Shown in pieces: positions 24,341 to 36,139 of a stretch of 64,000 nucleotides of DNA (position 1 is the first letter of the stretch; each line of letters starts with the position of its first letter). A program made the translations under genes and the position numbers. This DNA comes from Hyperoodon ampullatus. Taxonomy: Eukaryota > Chordata > Mammalia > Artiodactyla > Ziphiidae. The stretch is from the NCBI GenBank assembly GCA_949752795.1, contig OX457056.1, forward strand, positions 96,928,942 through 96,992,941. The letters run 5' to 3'. The notes beneath the pieces were generated by a model. That model made no database searches. It worked only from the letters and a program-made list of their open reading frames with translations, and was not told the DNA's origin.

Positions 24341-25381
24341 CAGTGTGTTCAGTATGATCTGTGATAGCCTATACTTGAATAAAAAGAAGCTGTTTAAATA
24401 CATTTCACTTCCTGATCCCCTTCTGACTCTGCTGTCTGCCACCCACCCTTCACCATTCTTTCATAGAATCTAATTTACAGAGGAATACGGGAGGGTGCAG
24501 AGGGTCAGATTTCCTTCACGTATTTTTCTGCCCCCAATTCACCATTTTTCTCCTATTTCTGTCTTCTGTATTTTGAAGCCCCATAAGATGGAAATAAAAA
24601 CCACTTTTCGATTAAAGAACTTATTTGATTAAAGAAAATTCAGCATGATGGAAGAGGACAATATTAGAGATAAAGGAGACAGCTAGAGAACTAGGGAGGA
24701 ACGATGGATAAAGGGAGGGGAGATAAAATGAAAGAAAGAAAGGAAATGGGAGAGTAAAATACAGAGGTGAGGAAGAACTGAGGTTTACAATTCACCTTGC
24801 CAGGGAGCAGCTGCCCAGGAGGACTTCTGCCCTACTAGCCTCTGTCATTTTCTCTAAACACCCAAGGATTCTTCTGTCTTCATGAGGCTTATTACCCTGG
24901 GGTTTTATCAACACAGTTTTTTTTAGAAGGTGGAACACCACTAGAAGGATAAAAGGGGCATGGGATAGGATAGACTATTTCCTCATTATTTGGGAAGTTG
25001 TGTCAGGTAATGCCTAAGGTTGTTTTCTACTTCAAGGCACAAAATTTTGATTGTCACTTTTAACCTGAGTTATTTTTATCTTAAAATTATTTTATTCTCT
25101 CTTCTTCTGTTTTTTTGTCTTTTTTTGTTTGGTTTAACTCAAGTTGTTGGGGCATGTGGCTCACTAATGCTTTTTCTGTTTTAGACTGACTCCTGTGAGG
25201 GACCCACTAACCTAAACTTCTGGCCTCCTCTGGTTGTCCTGACCTTGGATTTAGATTCAGCACAATCATATTCCAGTGCAACGAATTTCAGTGGAATTGG
25301 TGAGCTGATGTTTGAGCCACCCCTGCTCAGAGATAGCCGAGTGTGCCTACTCTGTATTTTGTTAGCACCTAATTATAGAGA
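24341..25381 (-). repeat. Inverted duplication, long arm, copy A'
   Basis: Reverse complement of 21610-22650. Ends at ataattatagag-type sequence that matches the start of A after its (TG)n run, and begins at cagtgtgttcagtatgatct. The flanks diverge abruptly on both sides. Confidence 0.95.
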
Positions 25382-25384
25382 AGG

Positions 25385-26090
25385 GATAAAATGCCGAACA
25401 AGACAGACATGACTTCTGTCGTCACAGAGTTTTAAATCTCATGCGGGAGACAGACATGTAAGAAATTGTTAAAGCGAGATGCATTGGTAAAAGAGAATTG
25501 CAAAATATAGATGTATGTAAAAGATTGGAGGTCTCTGAATAAGTGACATTTAAGGTAAGACCTGAAAGTTAGTAAGAGTTAGCAAGTGAAGGACAGAGTG
25601 GGAGGAAAATTCTAGGCAAAAGCAGGCAAAACTCTTTGATAGGAAACATCATAAGATCTTAAGGAACTGAGGAAATGTTGCCAGGGCAACGAGTATGAGA
25701 GGGAACATGGCATCCATTTGAGGTGGGAGATGTAAGGAGGAGTCAGAATACTGAGGTCTTGGAGGGCATGAAAAAGATTTTGGGTATTACGCTAATGGCA
25801 ATGAAAATTCATAGAAGTCATTAAGCAGATAAGTGACATTGACTTATTTAAATCTTTTAAAAGTTTCTCTGGTTTCTTAGTAGAGAATGTATTAGTGAAA
25901 CTCCAGAATAAAATGGGAAACTGTTAAAGAGTGATTGCAGGAGAGTTGATGGCTCAGGCTGGCAAGTTCAAGTTGGGTTGGAGGGAAGTCAATAGCTTCA
26001 AGAGATGTAATAGAGTGACTTAAATACTAAGAAATTGAAATGCTTTGGAAGAAGGAGTAAATCAGTGGCAGAACTGAATTATCTGTATTC
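25385..26090 (-). mobile_element. L2 LINE remnant, minus strand
   Basis: The phrases gacagacatgtaagaaattg, gacatttaaggtaagacctg, ggaactgaggaaatgttgcc and gtgattgcaggagagttgat follow the order of L2 on its reverse strand, with strong decay. It begins directly at the end of arm A'. Confidence 0.65.
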
Positions 26091-27284
26091 AAAACTGAGA
26101 TTCATTTTCTGATAATTGTCATAATATTTATGGGAAAAGAGATAGAATTCTTGAAATATTATAGGTATGTCTCAAAAGATGAGGGAAGTATTGTACTATC
26201 TACATGGGGGTTTTAGGTGGTTATACTATGTCTAAAGGTAGTTTTCACACAGACTTTTCAATCTGTCCAAATCTAATAGCTATAAATATAATTTTTACCA
26301 ATTATTTACTACTAGTCCAAAAAATGTTAACTGTTTAACTACTTCATTTATACCATTTTTATTGATCTTCTGATTTCTCCAGTCCAAGTATCAACATTTT
26401 TTCAACACCAGTCCTAACTTTAGTGCCTAAATGAACTTAAAATTACTAAATGATTGCCTTTTATCTTTTTTTTTTAAACTGAGGAATAAGATGTACACTA
26501 TTTGAATGTCTAATAGTTATGTTTCTAATAGTTATGTTTCTAATAGTTATGTTTCTGTGTTCTAATAGGATATCATCATGGACCTTGCTCTGATGTATAC
26601 ACATAACAATACAGTAGGCCAAGTATGTAGTTTTGTATAAAAGGTTGACATTTTCTTCTATCAAAATTGTAGTGTTCCAAATTCATTTAAGTATAAGTTG
26701 TTCAGTGGGAATTAAAGTCACATATTAAATAATTTAGAGAAAACATGGGCATTACTGAAATGAAATTGTGCCAATTAAAAGCTGCCTCTTTTAGTGAATT
26801 ATTTAATCTCATTAATGTCTGGTAGTTAAATCAGATCCCATAATTCAAAAATATCTAGGGGTTTTTAGTAAATTTATAAACAACAAAGAATTGGCAATTT
26901 ATTCATGACTAATAAAATGTGTTCTTCATAATTTAGTCTCCAACATCCTAAAATAATTACATTGTTCAGATTAAGCACTGTCGAATTGGCTCTGTTTAAA
27001 ATCCCATAGTGTTAAATGCCTCACCTTTAAATTGCCTCACCATTAGCTCAATTAGAGTGGTGGTGGGGCTTTAATCTCATTTTCTTACTTGGTGTACTCA
27101 AGTGTCCGTATAATTTTTAATTTTTTACATGAACCCCAAATCTGCACTATCAATATAGGATGTCTATCAAATAATAGAGAATTTACTGGGAGCAAATCAG
27201 GAAGAGAAACACAGTCATTTGTTCACACATTATTTTCATTCACTTCACGTACTCACACAGATGCATTTACTCACTCAATAATTA
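26091..27284. other. AT-rich non-coding sequence with a 15-bp tandem repeat
   Basis: No gene. At 26511-26555 the 15-bp unit taatagttatgtttc is repeated three times exactly. Confidence 0.8.
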
Positions 27285-27560
27285 CATTGACAAATATTGA
27301 GTAAGCATGCCATGTGGGTTTCAAAGTAGAGATAAATAAAACACAAAAGTTAGCCTGCAAAGAGCACATACTATTGTTGGAAAGTCACATAAGTGGTGAC
27401 TCTAACATCTGTGGTGTAAAAATGTCTGTGCAGGGAACTGTGGGAGATAGAAAAGCAGCGTCTTTCTCAGCTGGAAGAAGTCAGAAGAGACTTTTCAGAG
27501 GAGGGAACTTGATTTTTGAGGCATGAAGTTGAGACAGCTAGTTGGGTCACAGAGCAGAAA
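27285..27560 (-). mobile_element. Probable L2 LINE remnant, minus strand
   Basis: Starts caaatattgagtaagcatgc and has gaggagggaacttgattttt in the place where L2 has its gaggtgacatttgag segment. Short and diverged. Confidence 0.5.
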
Positions 27561-28244
27561 CATTTCTGATAAAAAAGGTACTCTTCAAGCATTTGTAAGG
27601 GTACCAAACAGTGAATGACTGTAAAACATTGACAGGATGGCAGTCAGTTCTTACTGGCCCGCACACAGGGTGCTGTCATGATGGAGAAAAAGAATGACAA
27701 GTAGTGCCTTCTGTGCCGGGCAGAGGGATTGGACTTTACACCAAGTTCAATGAGAAGCCCTGCCGGTTCTCTGGGGTGGGTCAGCAATGCTGATGGAGGG
27801 TAAGTGAAAGCAAAGGAAATGCAAAACACTTGAGTCCACCAAGAAAAATAAACTTATGGTTAGATGACAAGTACCTTGCAATCACTGTTTAACAGGGCAT
27901 ACGTGAGTAGCCTGATGTTGAAATAACTATAGATGAAGGGGTTTATGGTGCAAAATGGATGCTCATGGCAGAAATTCCTGATTGGTTTTAGATTAAAAAA
28001 TAATGCTACGTCAGAGCAACTTGAAATTTTTATATTGTGGATAGTAAGAACTGTATAAATGATGTTTGTGTTTTGGATTGGCTGAGAGTGTAGAGCCAAA
28101 TCTAAAGCCCTACCATACCTATTGAGTCAAACTGCTGGCTTTACCATGTCCCCACTCTTTATTTATTTATTTGTGTTTATTATTTCATGATACCATCATA
28201 TTTTCTTTTGGATGTCATTTTGTGAGGGGGTGTATAATAAAATA
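27561..28244. other. No gene or named repeat recognised
   Basis: About 0.68 kb with no supportable feature beyond a short (attt)n run near 28158. Confidence 0.5.
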
Positions 28245-28445
28245 ATAATAATAGCTAGCATTTACTGAGAACATATAATTTACCAGGCATTGTTATAAGT
28301 GCCTTTTTATTCCAAAACCAAAGCTATACAGTAGGTATTATTATTTCCATTTTACAGCTGAAGAAACTGAGGCAGAGAAAGGTTACTTGCTTTGCCCAAG
28401 CATTGTTGCACTGCTATAGCAAAAGTGTGATTCCGGGCCAGTATG
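28245..28445 (-). mobile_element. MIR SINE, minus strand
   Basis: taccaggcattgttataagt, ttccattttacagctgaaga, aactgaggcagagaaaggtt and ttgcccaagc follow the reversed MIR. Confidence 0.8.
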
Positions 28446-29029
28446 GTTAATTACTTTGCTATCTACCTATTTTTGTTTTTCCTTCATCTGCAGAATTGGA
28501 GTGGGATATAATTAAAAGGTACAAAAATTGCCATAGGGACTCAGAATCAGGGATTAGTTAATCTGCATGTTTTATTCCATTTTGCTTAAAAATGCCTTCT
28601 GACAGATTTAAAAATATCTTTACTATATTTTCTTCTTTCAGTACTTTTCCTTTTGACTCTTCAGTTCATTTGAAACATATATGGTTAAAAGTGTTATATA
28701 TATTACCAGGTTTCCCAATTGAGTAACCTTATCTTTTTGATTGATTAGTGTTGTCAAATTTATAAGATAACAAATTTACATACATATTATATATGTATTC
28801 CTTTTGGAGTGCTATAGTCTTCAATTAATTTGTCTGATGATTCTTGTATTCTTGCACTTTTTGTTGATTTATATTAGTTATTATCTCATTTACATTTCAT
28901 ATACTACTGCATTGATTAGAAATTATAGAAAATGCTACATAATCATGATGGTATCACTTTAGTGTTTCATTTTTAATTATAATAATGGTTCTTATAATAT
29001 CAGTTACAATGTTAACATGATGCAAGGTG
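28446..29029. other. No gene or named repeat recognised
   Basis: AT-rich; nothing supportable. Confidence 0.5.
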
Positions 29030-29150
29030 AAAGCCTTCCATCTATTTGCGTAAGGTAATGGAGTTAGTAAATGGCATGCCTGGGACTCAGACCCATGCAT
29101 GCCGAGCTCCAAGTCCATGTTTATATTACTCTATACTCCAGCTAGGAGTT
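29030..29150 (-). mobile_element. MIR SINE fragment, minus strand
   Basis: ggagttagtaaatggcatgc, ctgggactcagacccatgc and ctccaagtccatgttt match the reversed MIR core and 5' part only. Confidence 0.6.
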
Positions 29151-29999
29151 TTGAGCAGCCCTGCAGCTTTGAATCTATTTCAGCATTTCTATGATCATCT
29201 CAGTGGAATGCAGAATATGATTTAAAGGCACAATATCAGAATTATTTTAATATTATTGTCATATATATTTTTAAGGTTTTGAGATGATATTGGGCATTTT
29301 CTACTATATCACTTATAATATATACCTATCATAAACTGTACAATCATTGTTCATTATAGATTCTATCAGGTTTATTAAACACTTGGCTAAGTATAAAGGA
29401 AAAACTCTTAGATGAAATCTGCTATTCCTTCCTACCCATTCCTTTCAATAGGAGTAGATTAGAAGATTCTCTACATAAAGGCATGCTTACTTGTAATATG
29501 TTTTGGTTTCTATTAAACCTATGCTGTAGCTTCTTAAACTGCTGATATCAGCAAGTTAACATTTTTGTTTTTAAAATATGTCGACTATATATGCAAGTGA
29601 TTCTCTGTGTACTAATCATGGGACTGTCTATTGACACCTTGGACTCCTGAAAGAAGAAATTGAAATTATGCTAAGGAAATAGAAAGACTCTAACAGTCTT
29701 AGATTGTACAGTGTTATTGTTTGTTATTCTGTAAGTGTGACTATAAAAAAGGAACCAAAAAATGATGACATCAAACTATACTTAATAATTTTTTATCTAA
29801 TCATGAAGTATTTTGACTGTATGTTGCACAGCTTCCAGTTTTAATAGTAAGAAACTTGCACTATGCACACCTCTTTATCAACTTCTTTAGCCTTATTGTG
29901 ATCTGATTTGTCTTCTTCTAGCTAAAGGTATTCACCTTTTGCAATTTTCATTTCAATGTTCAGTATTATTTCCTTTATTTTCTTATAGAAAACAGACTA
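29151..29999. other. No gene or named repeat recognised
   Basis: AT-rich; nothing supportable. Confidence 0.5.
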
Positions 30000-30235
30000 C
30001 CTCCTATTTATTGAACAAATATTCTGTTTCTGGAAGTGAGCTAATTGAACTATTTTCATTATATCATTTACTCTGCATAACAACCATGGAGTTTGCTATT
30101 ATTATTTCAACTAAATAACTTAAAAAATACATGGTGAGGGAGTGAAGTGCCTGCTTGTGTACCAAGGTTTGCACCAGATCTAGACTGATTTCAGAGTACT
30201 TACACTTAACCCCTTCTAGACTATGCAACTTTCCA
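30000..30235 (-). mobile_element. Decayed MIR SINE, minus strand
   Basis: Begins with tttattgaacaaatattctg and has a weak ctgcataacaaccatggag segment, a degenerate AACT-rich middle and a gcaccagatctagactg part. The order suits MIR, but decay is heavy. Confidence 0.5.
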
Positions 30236-31199
30236 ATATCCTACCACTGTCAAGGATAAAGCACTTAGAATGAGTCAGTACTCTGTTCATTTTCACCTTT
30301 GCATTCAATCACACTAGGAGAATGAGAGCATAGGCCCATTAGGAATCTATATAATGCATCTTAGGTAATTAATTATCCTAAGGGAAAAGATCATCAAAAT
30401 CCACAAGTTTGGTTTCAGGGAAATTGGTAAACATTGAAAAAGGCTCATTATTAAGATGGTTCTACAACTTAGCCCCTATGAATGTCAGGGGGCTTAAAGG
30501 TAAAAGAGCTACTGCTCTATAAACTTTGGGAGATAATGAGACCAGATTTCTCGAGTAGTTCTGCTACTGATAGTAATGGCTGAAGTCACTTTGGCTCCAT
30601 TATATCATTATATTGAGTATTGTGTTTGTGAAGGCTACAAAAGCTTTGGTAGAGGTGACACTGTTAGTTGTCAGGCTACCAATGCAACATTGCCCTCACT
30701 GACTCATTCAGTACCATTGTCACTGGACACTGGTTTTCTCAGAACGGATGCTGCATATGCTATTTGCAATTTCTTTGGTAGTTTCTGGAATTGCTGCCTT
30801 CTTTAGCTGTGTTTGCCTGTGAGCGTCTTTTTATCTTTTTTGAATTTCTTCCTTTTCATTTCCTTTATTTTTTTTTCTTTATTGCTTTAATGCCTAACCT
30901 TAACTGCATAGGAAACAAAAGGAAAAATGCCATTCCTGCTGTAAGAACTTAGTGCCTACAATGTGCCCAAAGCCAAAGCCAGGATTCTAGCCTTATTAGC
31001 TAAACCCAACCCTTCTGAAGATGAAGTACAACATTCCTGTTGGGCAAAGGTCTATTCTAATGTTCTGTAAACCGTAGGCTCAATTTCAAGTAATGCAGAG
31101 GAAACTCCATTGATGCTGCTTCCTCTGAATTGAAGTTTATTTATTAACTCCATCATCGAGAAAGTTTGGGAAACACATTATATGCATACCATGCAAGAA
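30236..31199. other. No gene or named repeat recognised
   Basis: About 1 kb. A 76-codon frame at 30576-30806 (plus) has no recognisable domain and is probably chance. Confidence 0.5.
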
Positions 31200-31492
31200 C
31201 ATTCATCTCACATGTACCACTGTTTTTGTTTGTTTGTTTAACGTTTCCTCCCCTCACTGTCTTCTCATTTCTGGATTATCACTATAAATTATCATATTTC
31301 CAGTCTCTCAGTGCAACAGTTCATTCTAGATATTTATACATGTTTAATCCCACCCCCAAAATCACTATTTTCTTCTGGCCATATTTCTGTGCTCAAAAAT
31401 CTTACTGTTTTGCTTACTATATTATATTTTCTATTCTCAAGATCAAGACTAGGCTTCTGAAACTGGAATTGAAGTCACTTCACAATAGAACT
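31200..31492 (+). mobile_element. Probable L2 LINE remnant, plus strand, left part
   Basis: The tail ctcaaaaatcttactgtttt, caagatcaagactaggcttc resembles the L2 segment around 'ctgcttaaaaacc...aggataaa'. It seems to continue after the LINE-1 at 32260-32650, so it was split by it. Confidence 0.4.
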
Positions 31493-31502
31493 GATTGCTA
31501 AC
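31493..31502 (+). repeat. Target-site duplication, left copy (twin-primed LINE-1)
   Basis: gattgctaac, repeated at 32250-32259. Confidence 0.75.
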
Positions 31503-31715
31503 CTTTTTTTTAACGTCTTTATTGGAGTATAATTGCTTTACAGTGTTGTGTTGGTTTCTGCTGTATAACAAAATGAATTAGCTACATGCATACGTATATC
31601 CTCATATCCCCTCCCTCTTGCATCTCCCTCCCACCCTCCTTATTCCACCCCTCTAAGTGGTTGCAAAGCACTGAGCTGATCTCCCTGTGCTATGCAGCTG
31701 CTTCCCACTAGCTAA
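31503..31715 (-). mobile_element. LINE-1 3' end, minus-oriented half of a twin-primed insertion
   Basis: Begins with a T run and cgtctttattggagtataat, the reversed 3' end of a cetacean LINE-1, and proceeds through ctccctcccaccctcc to cttcccactagct. There the element orientation flips. It matches 41331-41550 of the second LINE-1. Confidence 0.93.
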
Positions 31716-32249
31716 AAATTGGTACAGCCACTATGGAGAACAGTATGGAGGTTCCTTAAAAAACTAAAAATAGAACTACCATATGACCCAGCAATCCCAC
31801 TACTGGGCATATACCCTGAGAAAACCATAATTCAAAAAGAGTCATGTACCACAATGTTCATTGCAGCACTATTTACAATAGACAGGACATGGAAACAACC
31901 CTAAGTATCCATCATCAGGTGAATGGATAAAGATGATGTGGCACATGTATACAATGGAATATTACGTAGCCATAAAAAAATGAAATTGAGTTATTTGTAG
32001 TGAGATGGATGGACCTAGAGTCTGTCATACAGAGTGAAGTAAGTCAGAAAGAGAAAAACAAATGGAGTATGCTAGCACATATATATATGGAATGTAAAAA
32101 AAAAAATGGTTCTGATGAACCAAAGGGCAGGACAGGAATAAAGACACAGACATAGAGAATGGACTTGAGGACACAGGGAGGGGGAAGGGGTAAGCTGGGA
32201 AGAAGTGAGAGAACAGCATTAAGATATATACACTACCAAATGTAACATA
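31716..32249 (+). mobile_element. LINE-1 ORF2 end and 3'UTR start, plus-oriented (inverted) half
   Basis: The plus strand reads the ORF2 C-terminus in frame (31719-31904 encodes [20 protein letters not shown] and on to RTWKQP). It then gives the 3'UTR up to cactaccaaatgtaa, i.e. the part just upstream of what the minus half contains. This is the classic geometry of twin priming, with inversion at about 31716. No complete ORF. Confidence 0.93.
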
Positions 32250-32259
32250 GATTGCTAAC
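32250..32259 (+). repeat. Target-site duplication, right copy (twin-primed LINE-1)
   Basis: Exact copy of 31493-31502. Confidence 0.75.
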
Positions 32260-32650
32260 TGTTTAAACCCTATTCTTTCCTACTTGTTTTTATTAACTTT
32301 CAAGCAACTACGTTCTTGGAGCAGACTTTATAAATTGCCATCGCCATGTCTTTGATTATACTATTTTCTCATTATCTGGCCATTTTTAGCCTCTAATTCA
32401 AGATTCAGTCTAGAGCTCATCTCCTTTGTAAAGGCTTTTTCTAGACCAGAGTGGCCTTCCTCCTTCACTCTTATAATTCTTTTCACACCTTATATTGGTT
32501 TTTCTTTTACTCTTCAAGTAACTTGCAAGGGCCTAGAGGAGAAATATCATATGTGTATTTCTCTGTATTTCCTACAGTACCTAATATAGTACCTGTACAT
32601 GGTAGATTTCCATTTTATATTTATTGGTTGACTGGTTGATTGCACAAAAG
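32260..32650 (+). mobile_element. L2 LINE 3' end, plus strand
   Basis: gagctcatctcctttgtaaa, ggctttttctagaccagag, then ctgtatttcctacagtacc, taatatagtacctgtacatg and atttattggttgactggttg match the order of the L2 3' end with strong decay. Confidence 0.65.
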
Positions 32651-34894
32651 CAACGTAAGTACTATTTTTTGACCTTTAAGAGTTTACAATATAATTATAA
32701 TATTTCATTTTTTTTTGATGGAGGATTCTCAAGGATTTGGAAGTATTCTTAAATCATGACTCATAAAAATGAGTTAAGGATACAGCTCAGAATCTTTTCT
32801 GTGTAAAATGAGGGTATTGTCCTACAGTATCCACCAGAGTTCCTCCTTTTATAATCTATTCTGTAGGAATGCAGGGAAGAAATCTATTAATGTGGAGAAG
32901 ATGAGGGTTTTTGCTTTAGTACTGAGGAATTTAAAAGTTCATCAAGCAAAAGGAAGAGATTCTAGGTGGTAGGTAGTGAGATTCCTACAATAAATAGCTG
33001 AGAGAAAACAACAAATAGTCTATATTTAGGTTATAAGGAAATTAACCTGGTCTGGATACAGGCTTCTTGAATTGGCATGAATGGCATAAGCCTGGAGAGG
33101 TAATATGGGGACAGATCCCTATAATGCTTTCATTGCAGACATGCATAAGGAAGCTACTTACAAGGTAAAACTAAAGATATGAAAAAGAAAGGCTACTTAC
33201 ATGTCACAGTGCTGCTCCCACTTAGAAAAAAACTTGTTTCAGACATTACTTCATGTCTTTTTGCTTTTCAAGCCTTGTATGTATGGCTTATATAAGTGTC
33301 TGAATATAATTGAAACTATCAGCTTTCTTTCCTTTTTCTCTATTGAAGTTCCCCAACTTACTTTTTAAAAACCCCAAAACTTATAACTTATTTTAGAAAG
33401 TATGCAATATGTCAAAGGTCCCCAGAGTTGACTTGGAGAAAACTCTGAACATGACTTCAACCAAAAAAGAAATATTTCAAGTATTTTATAAATGCTTGCT
33501 ATATTACCTGTATCAGCAATGCAGCTGGAGAAAATTACTGCAGAAACAGGGTAAGACCTGGTGGTACAGTGTGTGCTCTGAGGCTGATTGTACATAGTTC
33601 ATGCAAACTGTATCTTCTATGCCAGGATGAACTTGTGTGGGTAGGAAGAATATTATTGAAAGCTAGCAGAATCACTATATCCATTTCTATGAAAAATGAA
33701 ATACTTAGAAGGAGGGCACATAAGAAATGACTAAAAATTGAAACATATGAAGTCTGCCTCATGAAGCTGTTTGCTCACTGGATAGGAAAAAATATATGGA
33801 ACAGTTGATGGGCTTTACTGATGCTATATCATAAATAGTACTCTATCCAACTGACAGAATTAATTAGAGCATACTCACCACTTTATTTCCAAAGACAGAA
33901 ATAGAAGATTTATGTTTTTGTATAAAGAGCTATTTGTTAATAATCAAATAGCTATTTCTGTGCTTATGTAATGCATGAGCAATATTAGAGTTTTTTGGAT
34001 TGTCCTAAGTAAGGAAATAAGAGAAAATTCTCTTTGAACAAATATGGGATTGTGAATTTAGTTTCTTGGCTTAAGCATGTCCCTCCTAGATCTACCTGTT
34101 TTCCCTGCACAGTTGTTCACAACATCCAAGTGCAGTTAATCTCTCTGTTTAGTGGACATGGATATTTTCACAGTGCCTTAAGAGTTTTGTTGGTTGCCAG
34201 ATCATTAATGGGCTATGAATTATGCAATAAACTTCTCCTGCACCAGTAAAGAAGAAGCCAGCAGTGAAATCTGGCCTGAGAATAGATGAAATACAACAAT
34301 AAAAGCCATAAACACATTTTTTCATTTGGAAGTCCTATTAAGAATAAGAAATAATTCATGTTCAAATGGTTTTGTATGGCAGAGATGCTGTAATGAAAGA
34401 GTTTGCAGAACTTTTAAAAAATTGAAGAAGTAAAAGGAGATCATGGGACTTGAAACAGAGTCTGTGGCTGGGAAGCAGGGAGCTCATTGCCTTTGTTTCC
34501 TTCTTCCTTTTAAAGTCTTGGGCTAGTAAAAATTACATTTATAATCACAAGATTATGGGCCCATACATAATTTACCAGGTGGTTATTTTTATGAAAAGAA
34601 AAGAAAACTCACTTGCTGTTTTTTAAAGCACTTTCATGTAATGTCATTTTAAATTCATGTTAAAGATCTAAAAATGTTTTTGGGTTTGAAGCTGCTTTTC
34701 TTGATGACAGAGCTCTTTCTGGGTCTGAGAGTAAAAGAATGAGAGAGGAATAGCATTTCTTCTTAAGCAAAATACCAAGTAGGAATGCTTTAGCCTGGAG
34801 TTGCAGTTTATTTTGAGTGAGTCTGCCAGTGTGTGAAATTTGGTCATTTTGCTTTTGGATTTCTACAGAGTGGAGAAGCACTTGGAATAAGTAT
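32651..34894. other. No gene or named repeat recognised
   Basis: About 2.2 kb of AT-rich sequence without a supported gene or repeat. Confidence 0.5.
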
Positions 34895-34992
34895 ATATAG
34901 TGTTTAAAAGCATGGGTATGAGACATACATGGTTCATACACTCTGGTTCTTTCACTTACTAATTGAGCTTTGGACAAATTAGTTATTCTTTT
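34895..34992 (+). mobile_element. MIR SINE, plus strand, left half, split by an LTR
   Basis: tatatagtgtttaaaagcat, ctctggttctttcacttact and tttggacaaattagtta are the MIR 5' and core parts in plus orientation. The MIR stops at the LTR start and continues at 35787. Confidence 0.65.
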
Positions 34993-35786
34993 TGTTATGG
35001 ATTGAATTCTATCCCCACTCCTGCCCAAATCATATGTTGAAGTTCTACTACCCAGTACCTCACAATGTGACCTTACATGGAAATAGGGTCATTGAAAATG
35101 TAAGTTAAGGTACGGTGGTTAGAGTGGGCCCTAAACCAGTATGTCCTTATAAAAAGGGGAAACTTGGACATAGAGATACTGTTGGGGAAATTAACTTAAA
35201 ACAAACTCTTCTCCCAACCCAGAGAACCTCTCCATAAAGGTAGTAGAAAAGGAAAACAGTTTTATTATTGAATAAGAGTTAAACCAGAATGTGATGTGCA
35301 TCCCTGACAATCACTAAGAGATTGTAAAGACAAAGAAATCCTCACTCTTAGGCAGCCAAGCAGATACAACACATCGCATGCATGTTTTCAAGATAAACAA
35401 TATATAGTCAAGTAAGAGGACTTGTCAGCACTTTCTGTCACACATAGCTCACACTAACTTTCCCTAGTAGTTGGAGTAACTATCTATGTTGGCTAATTGG
35501 CTTTATCCAGAAGGAAACAAATGTCTCAAATCTTCATGACAGGAGGTAGTTTTGCAACTTGGAACCAGGTCCCACCAAAGTAAGCCTCCTGCCTTCCCAC
35601 AGAAGCTGGGAGATAGAGGTGCTGTGTCCCTTGAGGATTCTCCTCCACAGCCCTCAGAAGGAACCAATCCTGCTGGCACCTTAATCTCGAACTTCTAACC
35701 TCCAGAACTGTGAGACAATACATTTCTGTTGTTTAAGCCACTCCGTTTTTGGTACTTTGTTAAGGCAGCCCTAGCAAACTAACACA
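34993..35786 (+). mobile_element. MaLR-like LTR inserted in a MIR, itself carrying an extra segment
   Basis: Starts tgttatggattgaattctat, has gttgaagttctactacccag and ccttataaaaaggggaaact, and ends with cctccagaactgtgagacaa, ttctgttgtttaagccact and gcagccctagcaaactaaca-ca. The TG...CA ends and sequence fit an MLT1-like MaLR LTR of about 400 bp. A 5-bp ctttt occurs just left (34988-34992) and 2 bp right (35789-35793). The element is about 790 bp because roughly 35180-35595 contains about 300 bp that do not belong to it. Confidence 0.6.
35180..35595. other. Unidentified segment inside the LTR
   Basis: Begins tgttggggaaattaactt and interrupts the LTR between gacatagagatac and cagaagctgggag. The 5-bp gatac occurs before it (35175-35179) and again at 35363-35367. 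It may be a separate small insertion plus remaining LTR sequence. Family unknown. Confidence 0.3.
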
Positions 35787-35980
35787 CTCTTTTATATTTC
35801 AGTTTTCTCCTGGAATGGGTGGGGTTTGGGAAAGCATGAGAACTGTAAAACGGGTATGGTAACACACCTACTTCAGAGAGTTGTTAAGAAAATTAAATAA
35901 GTTAAGCATATAAAATGCTTAGCAAAGTGCCTGGAGCATAATACTCAATACATCTTACCTGTTATTACCATTCTTCTTTC
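35787..35980 (+). mobile_element. MIR SINE, plus strand, right half
   Basis: tcagttttctcctggaatgg, tcagagagttgttaagaaaa, aaatgcttagcaaagtgcct and ggagcataatactcaataca continue the MIR interrupted at 34992. Confidence 0.75.
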
Positions 35981-36139
35981 CTTGAGCAAAACACAATATT
36001 ACACAGTATTATTGTCTATAAAATCAGGAGGTTAGACAAAATTCTCTCATGTCCTTTGCATCTCTGAAATTCAATTATTCTATTTTTTTCTGTCTTAAAA
36101 TTTTAAGCCCCCTTTGTTCATTTCACTATCAATCGATCA

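Noticed and set aside
24341..25381. Inverted repeat as ends of a DNA transposon
   Set aside because: The arms are more than 1 kb, have no terminal motif or flanking duplication, there is no transposase frame in the spacer, and a second arm pair is interleaved.
26511..26555. CRISPR-like array
   Set aside because: Three contiguous 15-bp units without spacers in a mammalian genome; a simple tandem repeat.
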